Shown: positions 27,792 through 37,461 of the stretch, in pieces
Layout: every line of letters starts with the position of its first letter
How positions within the stretch are numbered: the stretch's first letter is position 1
Source: Variovorax sp. PAMC26660
GTDB taxonomy: Bacteria; Pseudomonadota; Gammaproteobacteria; Burkholderiales; Burkholderiaceae_C
NCBI RefSeq assembly: GCF_014302995.1
Contig: NZ_CP060295.1
Coordinates: 1,240,001-1,304,000, forward strand
DNA length: 64,000 nucleotides
Direction: 5' to 3'
Position numbers and translations under genes: made by a program
The notes under the pieces: generated by a model
Databases searched by the model: none
The model's input: the letters and a program-made list of their open reading frames with translations, nothing else
Told to the model about the DNA's origin: nothing

Positions 27792-28586
27792 TTAGTTCTC
27801 AACCCTCAGTCGGTCGCTGATATAGGTTGCCGGAGGCTTTCCGAATGCCTTCTTGAACATCGTGATGAAGGCAGAAGGAGACTCGTACCCCAGGTCATAG
27901 GCCACCTGTTGGACAGTCGCTCCACCGGACAACTCCCGAAGCGCCACGATCATGTGCAGTTGCCGACGCCAGCGGCCGAAGCTCAGGCCGGTCTGTGCAG
28001 TGCACAGCCGGTTCAAGGTCCGCTCGCTGGTGGCGAGTTCGTGGGCCCAGTCGCTCAGCGTTCTGCGATCGGAAGGGTCCAGCGTGATGGCCTGCGAGAT
28101 TCTTCGAAGCCGCGCATCCTGGGGCATCGGCAGGAAAAGTTCCTCGGCAGGCATGGTGCAAAGCTGGTCCAGCAACACATGCGCCAGCCGATCCGTCGCG
28201 CTGCCCGGCTCGTAGGTGGGTGGAAGGCCCGCCAGGTACTGGATCATCTCGCTGAGCATCGGGCTGAGCCGCAGCGTGCAGCATCTCGCGGGCAAGGCGG
28301 CCGCGCCCGGCGCAATGAACAGGAAGAAAAGAACGGCATTCGCCGTGCTGCGATTGCTGTGCGGCGTTCCTCCCGGAATCCACACGCCCGCTTGCGGCGG
28401 AACCATCCAGAGCGCACCCGGCACGTCGCAAGTCACGGCGCCACGCAGCGCGATCACGAGTTGCCCCGACTCGTGCTGGTGGATCGGAATTTCGTGCTCC
28501 CGCGCCTGGACATCCACGCGAAGCGCCACGACCGGCACCGAGGGCTTGTAGTCGAAATCTTGCCGGCCGAACACTGGGCGTTGCAT
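27792..28586 (-). CDS. AraC family regulator with cupin sensor domain
   Basis: About 264 residues from MQRPVFGRQ. A cupin-like sensor (HEIPIHQHESGQLVIALRG) fills residues 20-110 and the double AraC helix-turn-helix the C-terminus, with VQQVAYDLGYESPSAFITMFKKAFG in the second HTH. GGAG stands five bases before this ATG; a start 16 codons earlier lacks it. It is divergent from the FUSC efflux operon and could regulate either that operon or a distant target. Confidence 0.9.
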   Translation of the reverse strand: MQRPVFGRQDFDYKPSVPVVALRVDVQAREHEIPIHQHESGQLVIALRGAVTCDVPGALWMVPPQAGVWIPGGTPHSNRSTANAVLFFLFIAPGAAALPARCCTLRLSPMLSEMIQYLAGLPPTYEPGSATDRLAHVLLDQLCTMPAEELFLPMPQDARLRRISQAITLDPSDRRTLSDWAHELATSERTLNRLCTAQTGLSFGRWRRQLHMIVALRELSGGATVQQVAYDLGYESPSAFITMFKKAFGKPPATYISDRLRVEN

Positions 28587-28711
28587 GGTCTCCGAAATGG
28601 ATCGTTGGTGCGCGTGCGAACCCGCGGCCCGCACATTCGCGTTAGTTTATTTGCACAGGCCAGCCGCTTGCCGCCCTCCTCTTTCTTGCCTCGCTGACTC
28701 CAACTTCACGA

Positions 28712-28751
28712 TGGCCGAAAAGAGAAATCATTCGGCCAGGAATGCAATTCC
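28712..28751. promoter_or_regulatory. Inverted repeats upstream of the FUSC efflux operon
   Basis: TGGCCGAA and TTCGGCCA form a perfect 8-base inverted repeat separated by exactly 11 bases; GGAAT-GCA-ATTCC follows directly. The site is 100 bases before the chosen FUSC start. The layout fits a LysR-type recognition plus activation pair, and the operon encodes a LysR regulator as its last gene. Confidence 0.5.
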
Positions 28752-28850
28752 CGATGCGTGCACCGGTGCCTAGCATGGGCGCATGAAATCGATTCGCAAC
28801 AGGGAAAGCGACGGCTCGGCGAAGTCGTCGTGCCATCCCGGCAACGCCGC

Positions 28851-30872
28851 ATGATGGCGCTGCCTCGTTTCTCGCGCCAGGAACTGCTTTTCTCCCTCAA
28901 GAGCTTCACGGCCGCGATGCTCGCGCTGTACGTGGCCAGCCGGGCCGGCCTGCCCCGCCCCTTCTGGGCCTTCATGACCGCGTACATCGTGGCCCACCCT
29001 CTGGCCGGCAACGTGCGCTCGAAGGCGCTCTATCGGTTCGGGGGCACCTTGCTGGGGTGCGCAGCCACGGTCGTGCTGGTCCCGTCGCTGTCTGCATCGC
29101 CGGAACTGCTCTCCTTGGCCTTGGCACTTTGGACGGGCATCTGCCTTTACTGTTCGATGCTGGACCGAAGCGCACGCTCCTACGTCTTCATGCTGGCTGG
29201 CTACTCGGCCGCGATCATCGGCTTTCCTTTGGTGGAAGCGCCCGCGGCGATGTTCGACACGGCCGTGGCGCGGGTGGAGGAGATCGGGTTGGGCATCCTG
29301 TGCGCCACTCTGGTCCACAGCATCGTGCTGCCGCAAGGCCTGGGGCCCTCCCTGCTCGGGGTGATGGATCGCGCACTCGGCGACGCGCGCCGATGGCTGG
29401 GCGACCTGCTGGGCGATGGCCCCGGCGATGCGGGCAGCGAGCGCATCGCCGCCGACCGCCAACGGCTGGCGCTGGAGATCACTCAACTGCGCCTGTTGTC
29501 CACCCATGTGCCCTTCGACACCGGCAACCTGCGCTGGACGGCGGGCGCCATCCGCACCATGCAGGACCGCATCGCCGCGCTCACGCCCACGCTGTCGGCG
29601 GTGGAGGACCGGCTCGAAGCACTGGCGGCCACCACGGGTGCGGTGCCCGACGACATCGCCTCGGCCCTTGCGCGGCACACCGGCTGGCTCGATCCACAGG
29701 CGCCAGGCGCAGCGATGGAAGAAACCCGCGCCGCCTTTCTCGCCCTGGCGGACGGACCGGCGGCTTCACCGTGGACGCGTGCACTGCGCGTCGACCTGGC
29801 TACCCGTCTCGACGAGCTGGTTGCCGGCTGGCGCGCATGCATGGCGCTGCGCGGCGACATCGACGTCGGCCTGGCCGGAGGCGCAATGCCGCCGCGGCGT
29901 ACCGCGGCGCTCGGCCAACGGGTGCTCCACCTGGACAGAGGGCTCGCGTTGCGCTCGGCGATCACTGCCGTGCTGGCCACCTGCACATGCTGTGCGTTCT
30001 GGATTGCCACGGCCTGGCCCTCGGGGTCGGCCGCGGCCATGTCGACAGCCGTCTTCTGCAGCTTCTTCGCCACCATGGACAACCCGGTGCCGGCCATGCA
30101 CAAGTTCATCGTCGCCTTGCTGTGGTCATTGCCGGTGTCCGTGTTCTGCGTGCTGGCAGTGATACCGCTGGCACGCGACTTCGGCATGCTGGCGCTGTGC
30201 ATCGCGCCGTTCTTCGTGGTGGTTGGCTGCTACATGGCGCGGCCGGCCAGTTCACTGGCGGCCATGGGCATGTTCTTCGGCGTGGCCGGAACGCTCGCCT
30301 TGCACGACACCGCCAATGCCGACCTGGTGAGCGTCATCACATCGAACCTCGCCCTGTTCGTGGGGGCTCTGGTCGCAGCCCGCGTGACCGCCCTCGTGCG
30401 CAGCGTCGGGAGCGACTGGAGTGCCCGGCGCATACGGCGTGCGACCTGGCGCGATCTGGCCGAGCTGGCGACTCGTCCGCAGGACGCGTCCGCCCGCGAC
30501 GCCTACGCGGGCCGGATGCTGGACCGGATCTCGTTGCTGGCGCCGCGAACGGCGCCTGGCGACGGCAAGGAAGCCCAGGCCACTGCCCGGCAAACACAGA
30601 GCGAACTGCGCATGGGTGCGGACATCGTTGCCTTGCAGCAGCAGCGCCGACGCCTTCCGGCCGAGCCCCTCAACCGCCTCTTGACGGAATTGGCCAGGGT
30701 CTTCCACGCCCAGGTGGCGGGCACGCCAGCGAGCCATGCGCTGCTGTTGCCACAAATCGATCGGCTGCTTCTCGACGCCCTCGATGGCGACGGCGGCCGC
30801 CCGGCCATCGCCGCCCTTGTGGGTCTTCGGCGCAATCTTTTTCCAACGGCTCCGACCGGACTCCACCCATGA
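28851..30872 (+). CDS. FUSC family inner-membrane efflux protein (AaeB-like)
   Basis: About 673 residues. Two membrane blocks, each of about five to six helices (about 15-160 and 365-520), flank a cytoplasmic helical region, the layout of AaeB/fusaric-acid-resistance transporters. FWAFMTAYIVAHPLAGNVRSKALYRFGG-type sequence in the first block is the family signature. It should export aromatic carboxylic acids with the HlyD and NodT proteins encoded downstream. Start choice is uncertain: two adjacent ATGs precede ALPRFSRQELLF; the frame is open 31 codons further upstream. Confidence 0.9.
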   Translation: MMALPRFSRQELLFSLKSFTAAMLALYVASRAGLPRPFWAFMTAYIVAHPLAGNVRSKALYRFGGTLLGCAATVVLVPSLSASPELLSLALALWTGICLYCSMLDRSARSYVFMLAGYSAAIIGFPLVEAPAAMFDTAVARVEEIGLGILCATLVHSIVLPQGLGPSLLGVMDRALGDARRWLGDLLGDGPGDAGSERIAADRQRLALEITQLRLLSTHVPFDTGNLRWTAGAIRTMQDRIAALTPTLSAVEDRLEALAATTGAVPDDIASALARHTGWLDPQAPGAAMEETRAAFLALADGPAASPWTRALRVDLATRLDELVAGWRACMALRGDIDVGLAGGAMPPRRTAALGQRVLHLDRGLALRSAITAVLATCTCCAFWIATAWPSGSAAAMSTAVFCSFFATMDNPVPAMHKFIVALLWSLPVSVFCVLAVIPLARDFGMLALCIAPFFVVVGCYMARPASSLAAMGMFFGVAGTLALHDTANADLVSVITSNLALFVGALVAARVTALVRSVGSDWSARRIRRATWRDLAELATRPQDASARDAYAGRMLDRISLLAPRTAPGDGKEAQATARQTQSELRMGADIVALQQQRRRLPAEPLNRLLTELARVFHAQVAGTPASHALLLPQIDRLLLDALDGDGGRPAIAALVGLRRNLFPTAPTGLHP

Positions 30873-31075
30873 TCGACATGAGTTTTCACGGCGTGTACCT
30901 GCCGTGGCTGTTGCCGCTGGCAGGCGGCGCGCTGGCATGTTCCTGGGCGGTGCGCCGCCTGCTGGCTCTGGCCGGTGTCTATCGGTGGGTATGGCACCCC
31001 GCACTGTTCGACCTGGCGCTGTACGTCCTGCTGCTCTACGCCCTGGTCCGTCTCACCGGCGCCCTCGCCACCTGA
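30869..31075 (+). CDS. DUF1656 small membrane protein (AaeX-like)
   Basis: A 68-residue protein with two predicted helices (LPWLLPLAGGALACSWAVR and LFDLALYVLLLYALVRL). Small DUF1656/AaeX proteins are almost always encoded between the FUSC and HlyD genes of such operons; their job is unknown. The start overlaps the FUSC stop (ATGA). Confidence 0.9.
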   Translation: MIDMSFHGVYLPWLLPLAGGALACSWAVRRLLALAGVYRWVWHPALFDLALYVLLLYALVRLTGALAT

Positions 31076-31105
31076 TTTCCGATCTCCGCATTCCGTGCCC
31101 TCTCT

Positions 31106-32086
31106 ATGAAATCTCACGCCCTTCCTTCCCCCGCCTGGGCTTCGCGCAGCGCCCACCCGATCGTTCGCCTGTTCGTGACACTGCTGATCGTCGCCGCCGC
31201 CTGCTGGGCCGGCTGGCAACTGTGGGACCACTACGAGCTGGCCCCGTGGACCCGCAACGGACGCGTGCGGGCCAATGTCGTGCAGGTAGCGCCTGACGTG
31301 TCCGGCATGGTGGCCAATGTGGCGGTGCAGGACAACCAGTCCGTCGCCGCCGGCGCGCTGCTGTTTTCAGTGGACAGGGCCCGCTTCGAATTGGCCGAGC
31401 AGCAGGCCGAGGCTGCCGTTGCCACGCAGGTCATTGCGGTCGGCAACCAGCGGGTCACGCTCGCGCAGGCACAGCGCGAAAGCACTCGCAATGCAAGCCT
31501 GGGTGACTTGATCTCGCAGGAGGCTCGCGAGCAGTCGCGCTTGCGGGCCGACCAGGCAAAGGGCGCGCTCCAGTCGGCCGAAGCGGCACTGCGGCAAGCG
31601 CAGGTCGCCCTGGACACCGCGCGGCTGAACCTGCAGCGCACGGCAGTGCGCGCCCCCACCTCCGGCCTGGTGACCAACCTCGACCTTCGACAGGGCGCCT
31701 ACGCGAGCGCGGGCCATCCCGTCATGGCGCTGGTGGACGCCGGCTCGCTCTATGTCGAGGGCTACTTCGAGGAAAACAAGCTGGCTCGCATCCACCTGGG
31801 CGACCGCGTGCGCGTGACGCCCATGGACGCCGACGCGCTCGAGGGCACGGTGGAGAGCATCGCCGCCGGCATTGCAGATCGCGACCGCAGCACCGGAGCC
31901 AACCTGCTTCCCAGCGTCAATCCCACGTTCAACTGGGTGCGGCTGGCGCAGCGCGTGCCGGTGCGCGTGAAGCTGGATCCGATGCCCACGGGCACCCGCC
32001 TGGTGGCGGGCCAGACGGTCACGGTGCAGGTGCTCGGCGCTTCCGCAGCCGCCGCCACGGCACGCCTGCAGGAGCCCCGAGGATGA
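31106..32086 (+). CDS. HlyD/EmrA-type periplasmic adaptor protein
   Basis: A 326-residue membrane-fusion protein. One N-terminal membrane helix (about 20-42) is followed by a lipoyl half-motif (VVQVAPDVSGMVANVAVQDN), a coiled-coil hairpin rich in Gln/Ala/Arg (about 85-165), the second lipoyl half (APTSGLVTNL) and a beta-barrel domain. It links the FUSC pump to the outer-membrane channel. Its stop overlaps the NodT start. Confidence 0.93.
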   Translation: MKSHALPSPAWASRSAHPIVRLFVTLLIVAAACWAGWQLWDHYELAPWTRNGRVRANVVQVAPDVSGMVANVAVQDNQSVAAGALLFSVDRARFELAEQQAEAAVATQVIAVGNQRVTLAQAQRESTRNASLGDLISQEAREQSRLRADQAKGALQSAEAALRQAQVALDTARLNLQRTAVRAPTSGLVTNLDLRQGAYASAGHPVMALVDAGSLYVEGYFEENKLARIHLGDRVRVTPMDADALEGTVESIAAGIADRDRSTGANLLPSVNPTFNWVRLAQRVPVRVKLDPMPTGTRLVAGQTVTVQVLGASAAAATARLQEPRG

Positions 32087-33543
32087 GCCCCCTGCATCGT
32101 CTCCTGGCCGTCGGCACGGCGGCGGGCGCACTCTTGGCCGGCTGTGCCCACTCGCCAGTCGGGCCGGACTATGTCGCCCCAGCGCCGCTCTCGGCCGCCC
32201 AGGCAACCTCTGCGGGTCCGTTCCAATCCGGCAGCGGCGCAGCGGCAGACACGGCCCTTCCGCCGAACTGGTGGCAGCTGTACCAGGACCCACGGCTGGA
32301 TGCGCTCGTGGCCCAAGCGTTTGAACACAACACCGATCTGCGGCAGGCTGTCGCCAACTTCGAGCGCGACCAGGCGCTGCAGGCCGAGGTCCGCGGGTCG
32401 CAGAAGCCGACGGTGGGCCTCAGTGGCGGCCCGGGGTTTGGCCACGTCTCCGGGCTGACGCTCGTGCAAAGGGACTACGAGCCACCCAGCCGCTTCACGT
32501 ACAGCGCGGCCACGACGCTGTCCTACCAATTCGATCTGTTCGGCCAACTGCACCGAGCCATCGAAGCGGCTGAGGCCGGCAGCGGCGCCGCTCAGGCGGC
32601 GGTCGACCTGGTGCGCGTCAACGTCGCCGGCAGCACGGCGCGGGCCTATGCGCAAGTCTGCGCCAGCGGCTTGCGCTTGCGCAGCACGCGTGAGTCCGTG
32701 CGACTGCAGGAAGAAGCGGTCCAGCTTGCGCAACGGCTGCAGCAAGCGGGCAAGGTCGGAGAGATCGACACCGCGCGCGCACGCGCCCAGCTGGAACTGC
32801 TGCGCGCATCGCTCCCACCCCTGCAGGCGCTGCGCCAGAACGCGTTGTACCGGCTGGCCACCCTCACCGGCGAGGCACCGCGCGACTTCCCTCCCGAAGT
32901 GGCCGCCTGCGATCAGCCGCCCCGCGTAGCCGGCCTGCTGCCGGTGGGCGACGGGGCCGCCCTGTTGCGTCGCCGGCCCGACGTGCGCCAGGCCGAGCGC
33001 AGCCTGGCCGCCGCGACCGCCCGCATCGGCGTGGCGACGGCCGAGCTTTACCCCAAGGTCGTCCTGGGCCTGTCGGCCGGCTCCGCAGGCTTCCTGAACA
33101 AGTTCGGCAACCGTGAATCCCTTAGCTACAGCCTGGGCCCGCTGATCAGCTGGACGTTGCCCAGCACCGGTGTCGCCCAGGCGCGCATCGCGCAGGCCGA
33201 GTCCGGCACGCGGATGGCTGCCGCGCACTTCGACGGCACTGTGCTGAGGGCTCTGCGGGAAGTGGAAACTGCGCTCGACGCCTACGCCCGGGAACTGGAC
33301 CGCCACGCCGCGCTGGCCGCTGCACGCGACCAGAGCGCAACTGTGGCCCGGCAGGCGCGCCAGCTCTATGTCACCGGCAAGACCGCACAACTTGACGCGC
33401 TGGATGCCATGCGCACGCTGGCAGCCAGCGAAGCGGCCCTTGCGGAATCGGCCGCCCAGCTCGCCGACGATCAATGCGCCGTGTTCATGGTGCTGGGAGG
33501 CGGCTGGGAAACCGGCGCGGTCGTCGCCAAGGCTGCGCCGTAG
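32083..33543 (+). CDS. NodT family outer-membrane efflux lipoprotein
   Basis: A 486-residue TolC-like channel protein. The signal peptide ends in the lipobox LLAGC with Cys21 as the lipidation site, followed by VGPDYVAP, typical of RND-type outer-membrane factors. Two OEP repeats follow (about 70-255 and 280-480). It forms the exit duct of the FUSC-HlyD exporter. The start overlaps the HlyD stop (ATGA). Confidence 0.93.
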   Translation: MSPLHRLLAVGTAAGALLAGCAHSPVGPDYVAPAPLSAAQATSAGPFQSGSGAAADTALPPNWWQLYQDPRLDALVAQAFEHNTDLRQAVANFERDQALQAEVRGSQKPTVGLSGGPGFGHVSGLTLVQRDYEPPSRFTYSAATTLSYQFDLFGQLHRAIEAAEAGSGAAQAAVDLVRVNVAGSTARAYAQVCASGLRLRSTRESVRLQEEAVQLAQRLQQAGKVGEIDTARARAQLELLRASLPPLQALRQNALYRLATLTGEAPRDFPPEVAACDQPPRVAGLLPVGDGAALLRRRPDVRQAERSLAAATARIGVATAELYPKVVLGLSAGSAGFLNKFGNRESLSYSLGPLISWTLPSTGVAQARIAQAESGTRMAAAHFDGTVLRALREVETALDAYARELDRHAALAAARDQSATVARQARQLYVTGKTAQLDALDAMRTLAASEAALAESAAQLADDQCAVFMVLGGGWETGAVVAKAAP

Positions 33544-33546
33544 ACG

Positions 33547-34431
33547 ATGGACGACTTGCAGCAGCTCAGAGTCTTCAGAGAGGTCATCGCCCGCAAGAGC
33601 TTCACGCAGGCGGCCATTGCGTTGCAAATCTCCAAGGCCAGCGTCACCAAGAGCGTGGCGCAATTGGAAAAAGATGTGGGGGTCCGGCTTCTGAACCGAT
33701 CAACGCGTTCAGTGACACCGACCGACGCCGGGCAAACGCTGGCACAGCGGTTGACGCCCCTCTTCAGTCTTATTCAGGATGCGCGCACGGAGTTGTCGGA
33801 CTTCGCAGCACACCCGCGAGGGCGACTGAAGGTGGCTGCGCCGCACGGTTTGTCGCTGAGTGTGCTTGGCTGGAACATCGAGGATTTCATCGCTCGCCAT
33901 CCGGATGTTCACGTGAGCATCCATCTCAGCAATCGCGATGACGACCTGGTGAAGGGCGCCATCGATGTGGCCCTGCGTATCGGCCCCATCGAGGACAGGG
34001 ACGTCATCGTTCGCAAGCTTCGACCGGTTCCGCTGGTTCTTTGTGCATCTCCGCAATATTGGGCTCGCCGGGGAATGCCGTCGAAGCCGGAAGATCTGGC
34101 GAAACACGACGTCCTGACGTACTCCCTTTGGGATGCGTCACCCCGGCTGCCCTTTGTCGTCGATGGAAAAACACACTACGTATCCGTGCGCAGTCGCCTG
34201 GATGCGGACGATGCCGCTCCTTTGATTGCGTTGGCGGTCAAGGGGCTGGGCGTCACATGCGTTCCCGAAGTACTGGCCAAGGCGCATCTGGGTTCCGGTG
34301 CGCTGGTGCCGGTTTTGAAAGACGCAATGCCGCAGACGATCTGGTTGTATGCGACGTATCCGCATCGCAGTCACAAGAGCGCTGCGCTGCGGGCGTTTCT
34401 CGAATTTTTGACGTCGCCCGCAGGCTGTTGA
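33547..34431 (+). CDS. LysR family transcriptional regulator (last gene of the efflux operon)
   Basis: A 294-residue LysR protein with its winged helix at about 1-60 (SFTQAAIALQISKASVTKSVAQLEKDVG) and an effector domain after residue 90. It lies three bases after the NodT stop, so it is probably co-transcribed as the last gene of the operon; in AaeR-type systems the regulator is usually divergent. The likely target is the inverted repeat ahead of the FUSC gene. Confidence 0.92.
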   Translation: MDDLQQLRVFREVIARKSFTQAAIALQISKASVTKSVAQLEKDVGVRLLNRSTRSVTPTDAGQTLAQRLTPLFSLIQDARTELSDFAAHPRGRLKVAAPHGLSLSVLGWNIEDFIARHPDVHVSIHLSNRDDDLVKGAIDVALRIGPIEDRDVIVRKLRPVPLVLCASPQYWARRGMPSKPEDLAKHDVLTYSLWDASPRLPFVVDGKTHYVSVRSRLDADDAAPLIALAVKGLGVTCVPEVLAKAHLGSGALVPVLKDAMPQTIWLYATYPHRSHKSAALRAFLEFLTSPAGC

Positions 34432-34669
34432 ATTTCACTCCCTGAGTAAACGGAGCATGCGAAGGCGTCGTCGTAGATACCGTGTTGAATTCCGCCGATC
34501 TCTGACCCAATCAACACTTTAATAAGCGTCAGGCCGTAGCCCCGGGGCTGGTGCTGATACACAGCCGTGCTTGTACAAAGCGGGCCAAAACAGTCCAACT
34601 GAGTGCAACAAAGAAAGGGGGGTAAAAGACCGTACTGCCCGCAAACCCGCATGGATACTGGGTTGGCGG

Positions 34670-34754
34670 CGGAGAGTGTGAGATTCGAACTCACGGACGA
34701 TTTCTCGTCGGCAGTTTTCAAGACTGCTGGTTTAAACCACTCACCCAACTCTCC
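34670..34754 (-). tRNA. tRNA-Ser (UGA anticodon)
   Basis: The minus strand folds as a serine tRNA: acceptor GGAGAGT paired with ACTCTCC, anticodon stem-loop GCAGT-CTTGAAA-ACTGC giving TGA, a long variable arm (CGACGAGAAATCGTC) and T arm GTGAG-TTCGAAT-CTCAC. The 3' CCA is not encoded. It lies 32 bases after hemW on the same strand. Confidence 0.95.
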
Positions 34755-34786
34755 GGAGCCGACGATTCTAAGCCGCCGGCAAGACC

Positions 34787-36049
34787 TCAATCTTCATCGG
34801 GCAAGAACAGCGTCTGCAGGTCGCTCAGAAAATCCAGCCCGCGCTCGGTGGGCCATACGCGAAACAGGTCGCGCGCCAGCAGGCCTTTGCGTTCCGCCTC
34901 TTCCATTCCGCGCTGGATAGACGTCATCGCGAGCCCCGTGCGCTCGCTGAACTGCGGCAGCGTGAAGCCCGCCTTCAGTCTCAGTGCATTGAGCATGAAC
35001 TCGAACGGCAGGTCGGCCAGCGCCACTTCATCGCTTTGCGACACAGCCGCGCCGGCACGCGCGTTCTCCATGTACAGGCGCGGCTCGCGATAGCGCACCT
35101 GCCGCACGATGCGGTGCGCAAAACTCAGCTTGCTGTGCGCGCCTGCGCCAATGCCCAGGTAGTCGCCGAACTGCCAGTAGTTGAGGTTGTGCGCACAGCT
35201 GTGGCCGTCGCGCGCATAGGCCGACACCTCGTAGCGCGACATGCCGTTGGCACCGGTCCGCTCGGTGATACGGTCGAGCATGGCGTAGGCGATGTCGTCC
35301 TCGGGCAGCGTCGGCGGAAACTTCGCGAACCAGGTGTTGGGCTCGATGGTGAGGTGGTAGACCGAAATGTGCGGCGGCGCCAGCGCCAGCGCTTGCGAGA
35401 GGTCGGCGTCGAGGTCTTCGAGCGTCTGGCCCGGCAGCGCGTACATCAGGTCCAGGTTGAAGGTGTCGAAAGCGCTGGCTGCCTCTTCCAGGGCAGCGAT
35501 GGCCTGGGCACGGTCGTGCACCCGGCCCAGGGCCTTCAGGTGGTCGTCGTTGAAGCTCTGCACGCCCACCGACAGGCGCGTGACGCCTGCCGCGCGGTAG
35601 GCGCGAAAGCGGTTGCGCTCGAAGGTGCCGGGATTGGCCTCGAGCGTGATCTCGCAGTCGGGCGCGAGCTTCAGGCGCGCGCGCACGTCGCCCAGCAGGC
35701 GGTCGATGGCTTGCGGCGAGAACAGGCTCGGCGTGCCGCCGCCGATGAAGATGGTGTGGACGGCGCGGCCCCAAATGAGCGGCAGCGCAGCATCGAGATC
35801 GGCCACGAGCGCATCGATATAGGCGGCCTCGGGAATGCCTTCCGCATCAGCCGCGCTGGTCGCGCGCCATTCGTGGGAGTTGAAGTCGCAGTACGGGCAC
35901 TTGCGCAAACACCACGGCAGGTGGATGTACAGCGACAGGGGCGGCAGCGCGGCCAGTTGCAACGGACCGGGCCGCATCCAGTGCAGCACGTCATTGGCCT
36001 GTGGCGCACCTGTGGACTGCGCCGGCTGGATCGGGAAGATGGTGGCCAT
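34787..36049 (-). CDS. hemW: HemW-like radical SAM heme chaperone
   Basis: A 420-residue radical SAM protein with the cluster motif Cys47-x3-Cys51-x2-Cys54 (PWCLRKCPYCDF), GGGTPSLF for SAM binding and a C-terminal HemN-like domain. The extra N-terminal cysteine of true HemN is absent, so it is the heme-trafficking HemW rather than coproporphyrinogen oxidase. It shares one base with the rdgB stop (TAATG), a classic arrangement in beta- and gammaproteobacteria. Confidence 0.93.
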   Translation of the reverse strand: MATIFPIQPAQSTGAPQANDVLHWMRPGPLQLAALPPLSLYIHLPWCLRKCPYCDFNSHEWRATSAADAEGIPEAAYIDALVADLDAALPLIWGRAVHTIFIGGGTPSLFSPQAIDRLLGDVRARLKLAPDCEITLEANPGTFERNRFRAYRAAGVTRLSVGVQSFNDDHLKALGRVHDRAQAIAALEEAASAFDTFNLDLMYALPGQTLEDLDADLSQALALAPPHISVYHLTIEPNTWFAKFPPTLPEDDIAYAMLDRITERTGANGMSRYEVSAYARDGHSCAHNLNYWQFGDYLGIGAGAHSKLSFAHRIVRQVRYREPRLYMENARAGAAVSQSDEVALADLPFEFMLNALRLKAGFTLPQFSERTGLAMTSIQRGMEEAERKGLLARDLFRVWPTERGLDFLSDLQTLFLPDED

Positions 36050-36648
36050 TACAGCCAGCGCTCGCGCATCAACGCCAGCATCGCCTGCGCGGCGCGGCCG
36101 CGGTGGCTGTTGGCGTTCTTGACCTCGGACGACAGTTGGGCGAAGGTCTTGCTAAAGGTCGGCAGGTACATCACGGGGTCGAAGCCGAAGCCGTTGTCGC
36201 CCACGGGTGCCAGCGCGATTTCACCGACCACGCGGCCGACGGCGATGAGCGGCTCAGGGTCGTCGTGGCTGCGCAGCGCAACCAGCGTGCTGACCAGCGC
36301 GGCGCGGCGGTTGACCACGCCGTCGAGCTGCTCGAGCAGCGCCTTCACATTGTTGGCGTCGCCCTTGGCGTAGCCGAACTGCGTGGCGTAGAACGCGGTG
36401 TCGACGCCCGGCAGGCCGCCGAAGGCATCGACGCACAGGCCGGCGTCGTCGGCAATGGCCGGCAGGCCGGTGGCCGCGCTGGCATGACGCGCCTTGGTCA
36501 GCGCGTTCTCTACAAAGGTACGGAAAGGTTCTTCAGCCTCGCCCACGCCCAGCGCCGATTGCGGCACCAGCGTGACGGCCAGCTCGGCAAACAGCTGCTG
36601 GAGTTCGGCGAGCTTGCCCGCATTGTTGGAAGCCAGAACCAGTTTCAT
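36049..36648 (-). CDS. rdgB: RdgB/HAM1 dITP/XTP pyrophosphatase
   Basis: A 199-residue house-cleaning nucleotidase that hydrolyses dITP, ITP and XTP to monophosphates. The family opening KLVLASNNAGKLAELQQLF, the ADDAGLCVDAF catalytic strand and GFGFDPVMYLP are all present. It lies between rph and hemW on one strand, 45 bases after rph. Confidence 0.96.
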   Translation of the reverse strand: MKLVLASNNAGKLAELQQLFAELAVTLVPQSALGVGEAEEPFRTFVENALTKARHASAATGLPAIADDAGLCVDAFGGLPGVDTAFYATQFGYAKGDANNVKALLEQLDGVVNRRAALVSTLVALRSHDDPEPLIAVGRVVGEIALAPVGDNGFGFDPVMYLPTFSKTFAQLSSEVKNANSHRGRAAQAMLALMRERWL

Positions 36649-36693
36649 AAGTCAAAGTGGCTGTGACGCACGTGCGACGTGCGTCAGTAGCTA

Positions 36694-37425
36694 TTAATTC
36701 GATAGCAACGCCTGCTGCTGCAGGATCACGAGGTCGCCGATGCCCTTTTCGGCCAAGCCGAGCAGAAGGTTCATTTCGTCGCGGGTGAAGGCCACGCCTT
36801 CGGCTGTGCCCTGCACTTCGACGAAGTGGCCGGCGCCGGTCATGACAACGTTCATGTCGGTGTCGCAGGTCGAGTCTTCGGTGTATTCAAGGTCGAGCAG
36901 CGGCGTGCCGTCGACGATGCCCACCGAGATGGCGGCCACGTGGCCCTTGATGGGCGAGGCCTTGAGGGTGCCAGCGGCAATCAGCTTGTTGACCGCGTCC
37001 TGCGCGGCGACGAAGGCGCCGGTGATGGCGGCCGTGCGGGTGCCACCGTCGGCCTGCAGCACATCGCAGTCGAGGTGGATGGTGCGTTCGCCGAGCGCGG
37101 CGAGGTCGAACACGGCGCGCATCGAACGGCCGATGAGGCGCTGGATTTCCTGCGTGCGGCCGGTCTGCTTGCCCTTGGCCGCCTCACGGCTGCTGCGGGT
37201 GTGGGTGGCGCGCGGCAGCATGCCGTATTCGGCCGTCACCCAGCCTTCGCCGCTGCCCTTCTTGTGCGGCGGCACCTTCTCTTCGACCGAGGCGGTGCAC
37301 AGCACGCGCGTCTGGCCGAACTCGATGAGCACCGAGCCTTCGGCGTGGATGGTGAAACCGCGGGTGATGCGCACGGGGCGCAACTGGTCGGCGGCACGGC
37401 CGCCGCTTCGTGTGAAAGCAGTCAT
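36694..37425 (-). CDS. rph: Ribonuclease PH
   Basis: A 243-residue phosphorolytic 3'-5' exoribonuclease that trims tRNA 3' ends. Family stretches [51 protein letters not shown] and [15 protein letters not shown] are intact, including the Arg-rich phosphate site. Length is normal for the family. It is transcribed after the phosphatase gene, 36 bases away. Confidence 0.97.
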   Translation of the reverse strand: MTAFTRSGGRAADQLRPVRITRGFTIHAEGSVLIEFGQTRVLCTASVEEKVPPHKKGSGEGWVTAEYGMLPRATHTRSSREAAKGKQTGRTQEIQRLIGRSMRAVFDLAALGERTIHLDCDVLQADGGTRTAAITGAFVAAQDAVNKLIAAGTLKASPIKGHVAAISVGIVDGTPLLDLEYTEDSTCDTDMNVVMTGAGHFVEVQGTAEGVAFTRDEMNLLLGLAEKGIGDLVILQQQALLSN

Positions 37426-37461
37426 TTTTTGAAACTGGAAAGAAAAGAAAGAAAGGCGCGC

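Noticed and set aside
34432..34669. Possible integration scar beside tRNA-Ser
   Set aside because: I saw no integrase, no repeat of the tRNA 3' end and no mobile-element remnant in the spacer.
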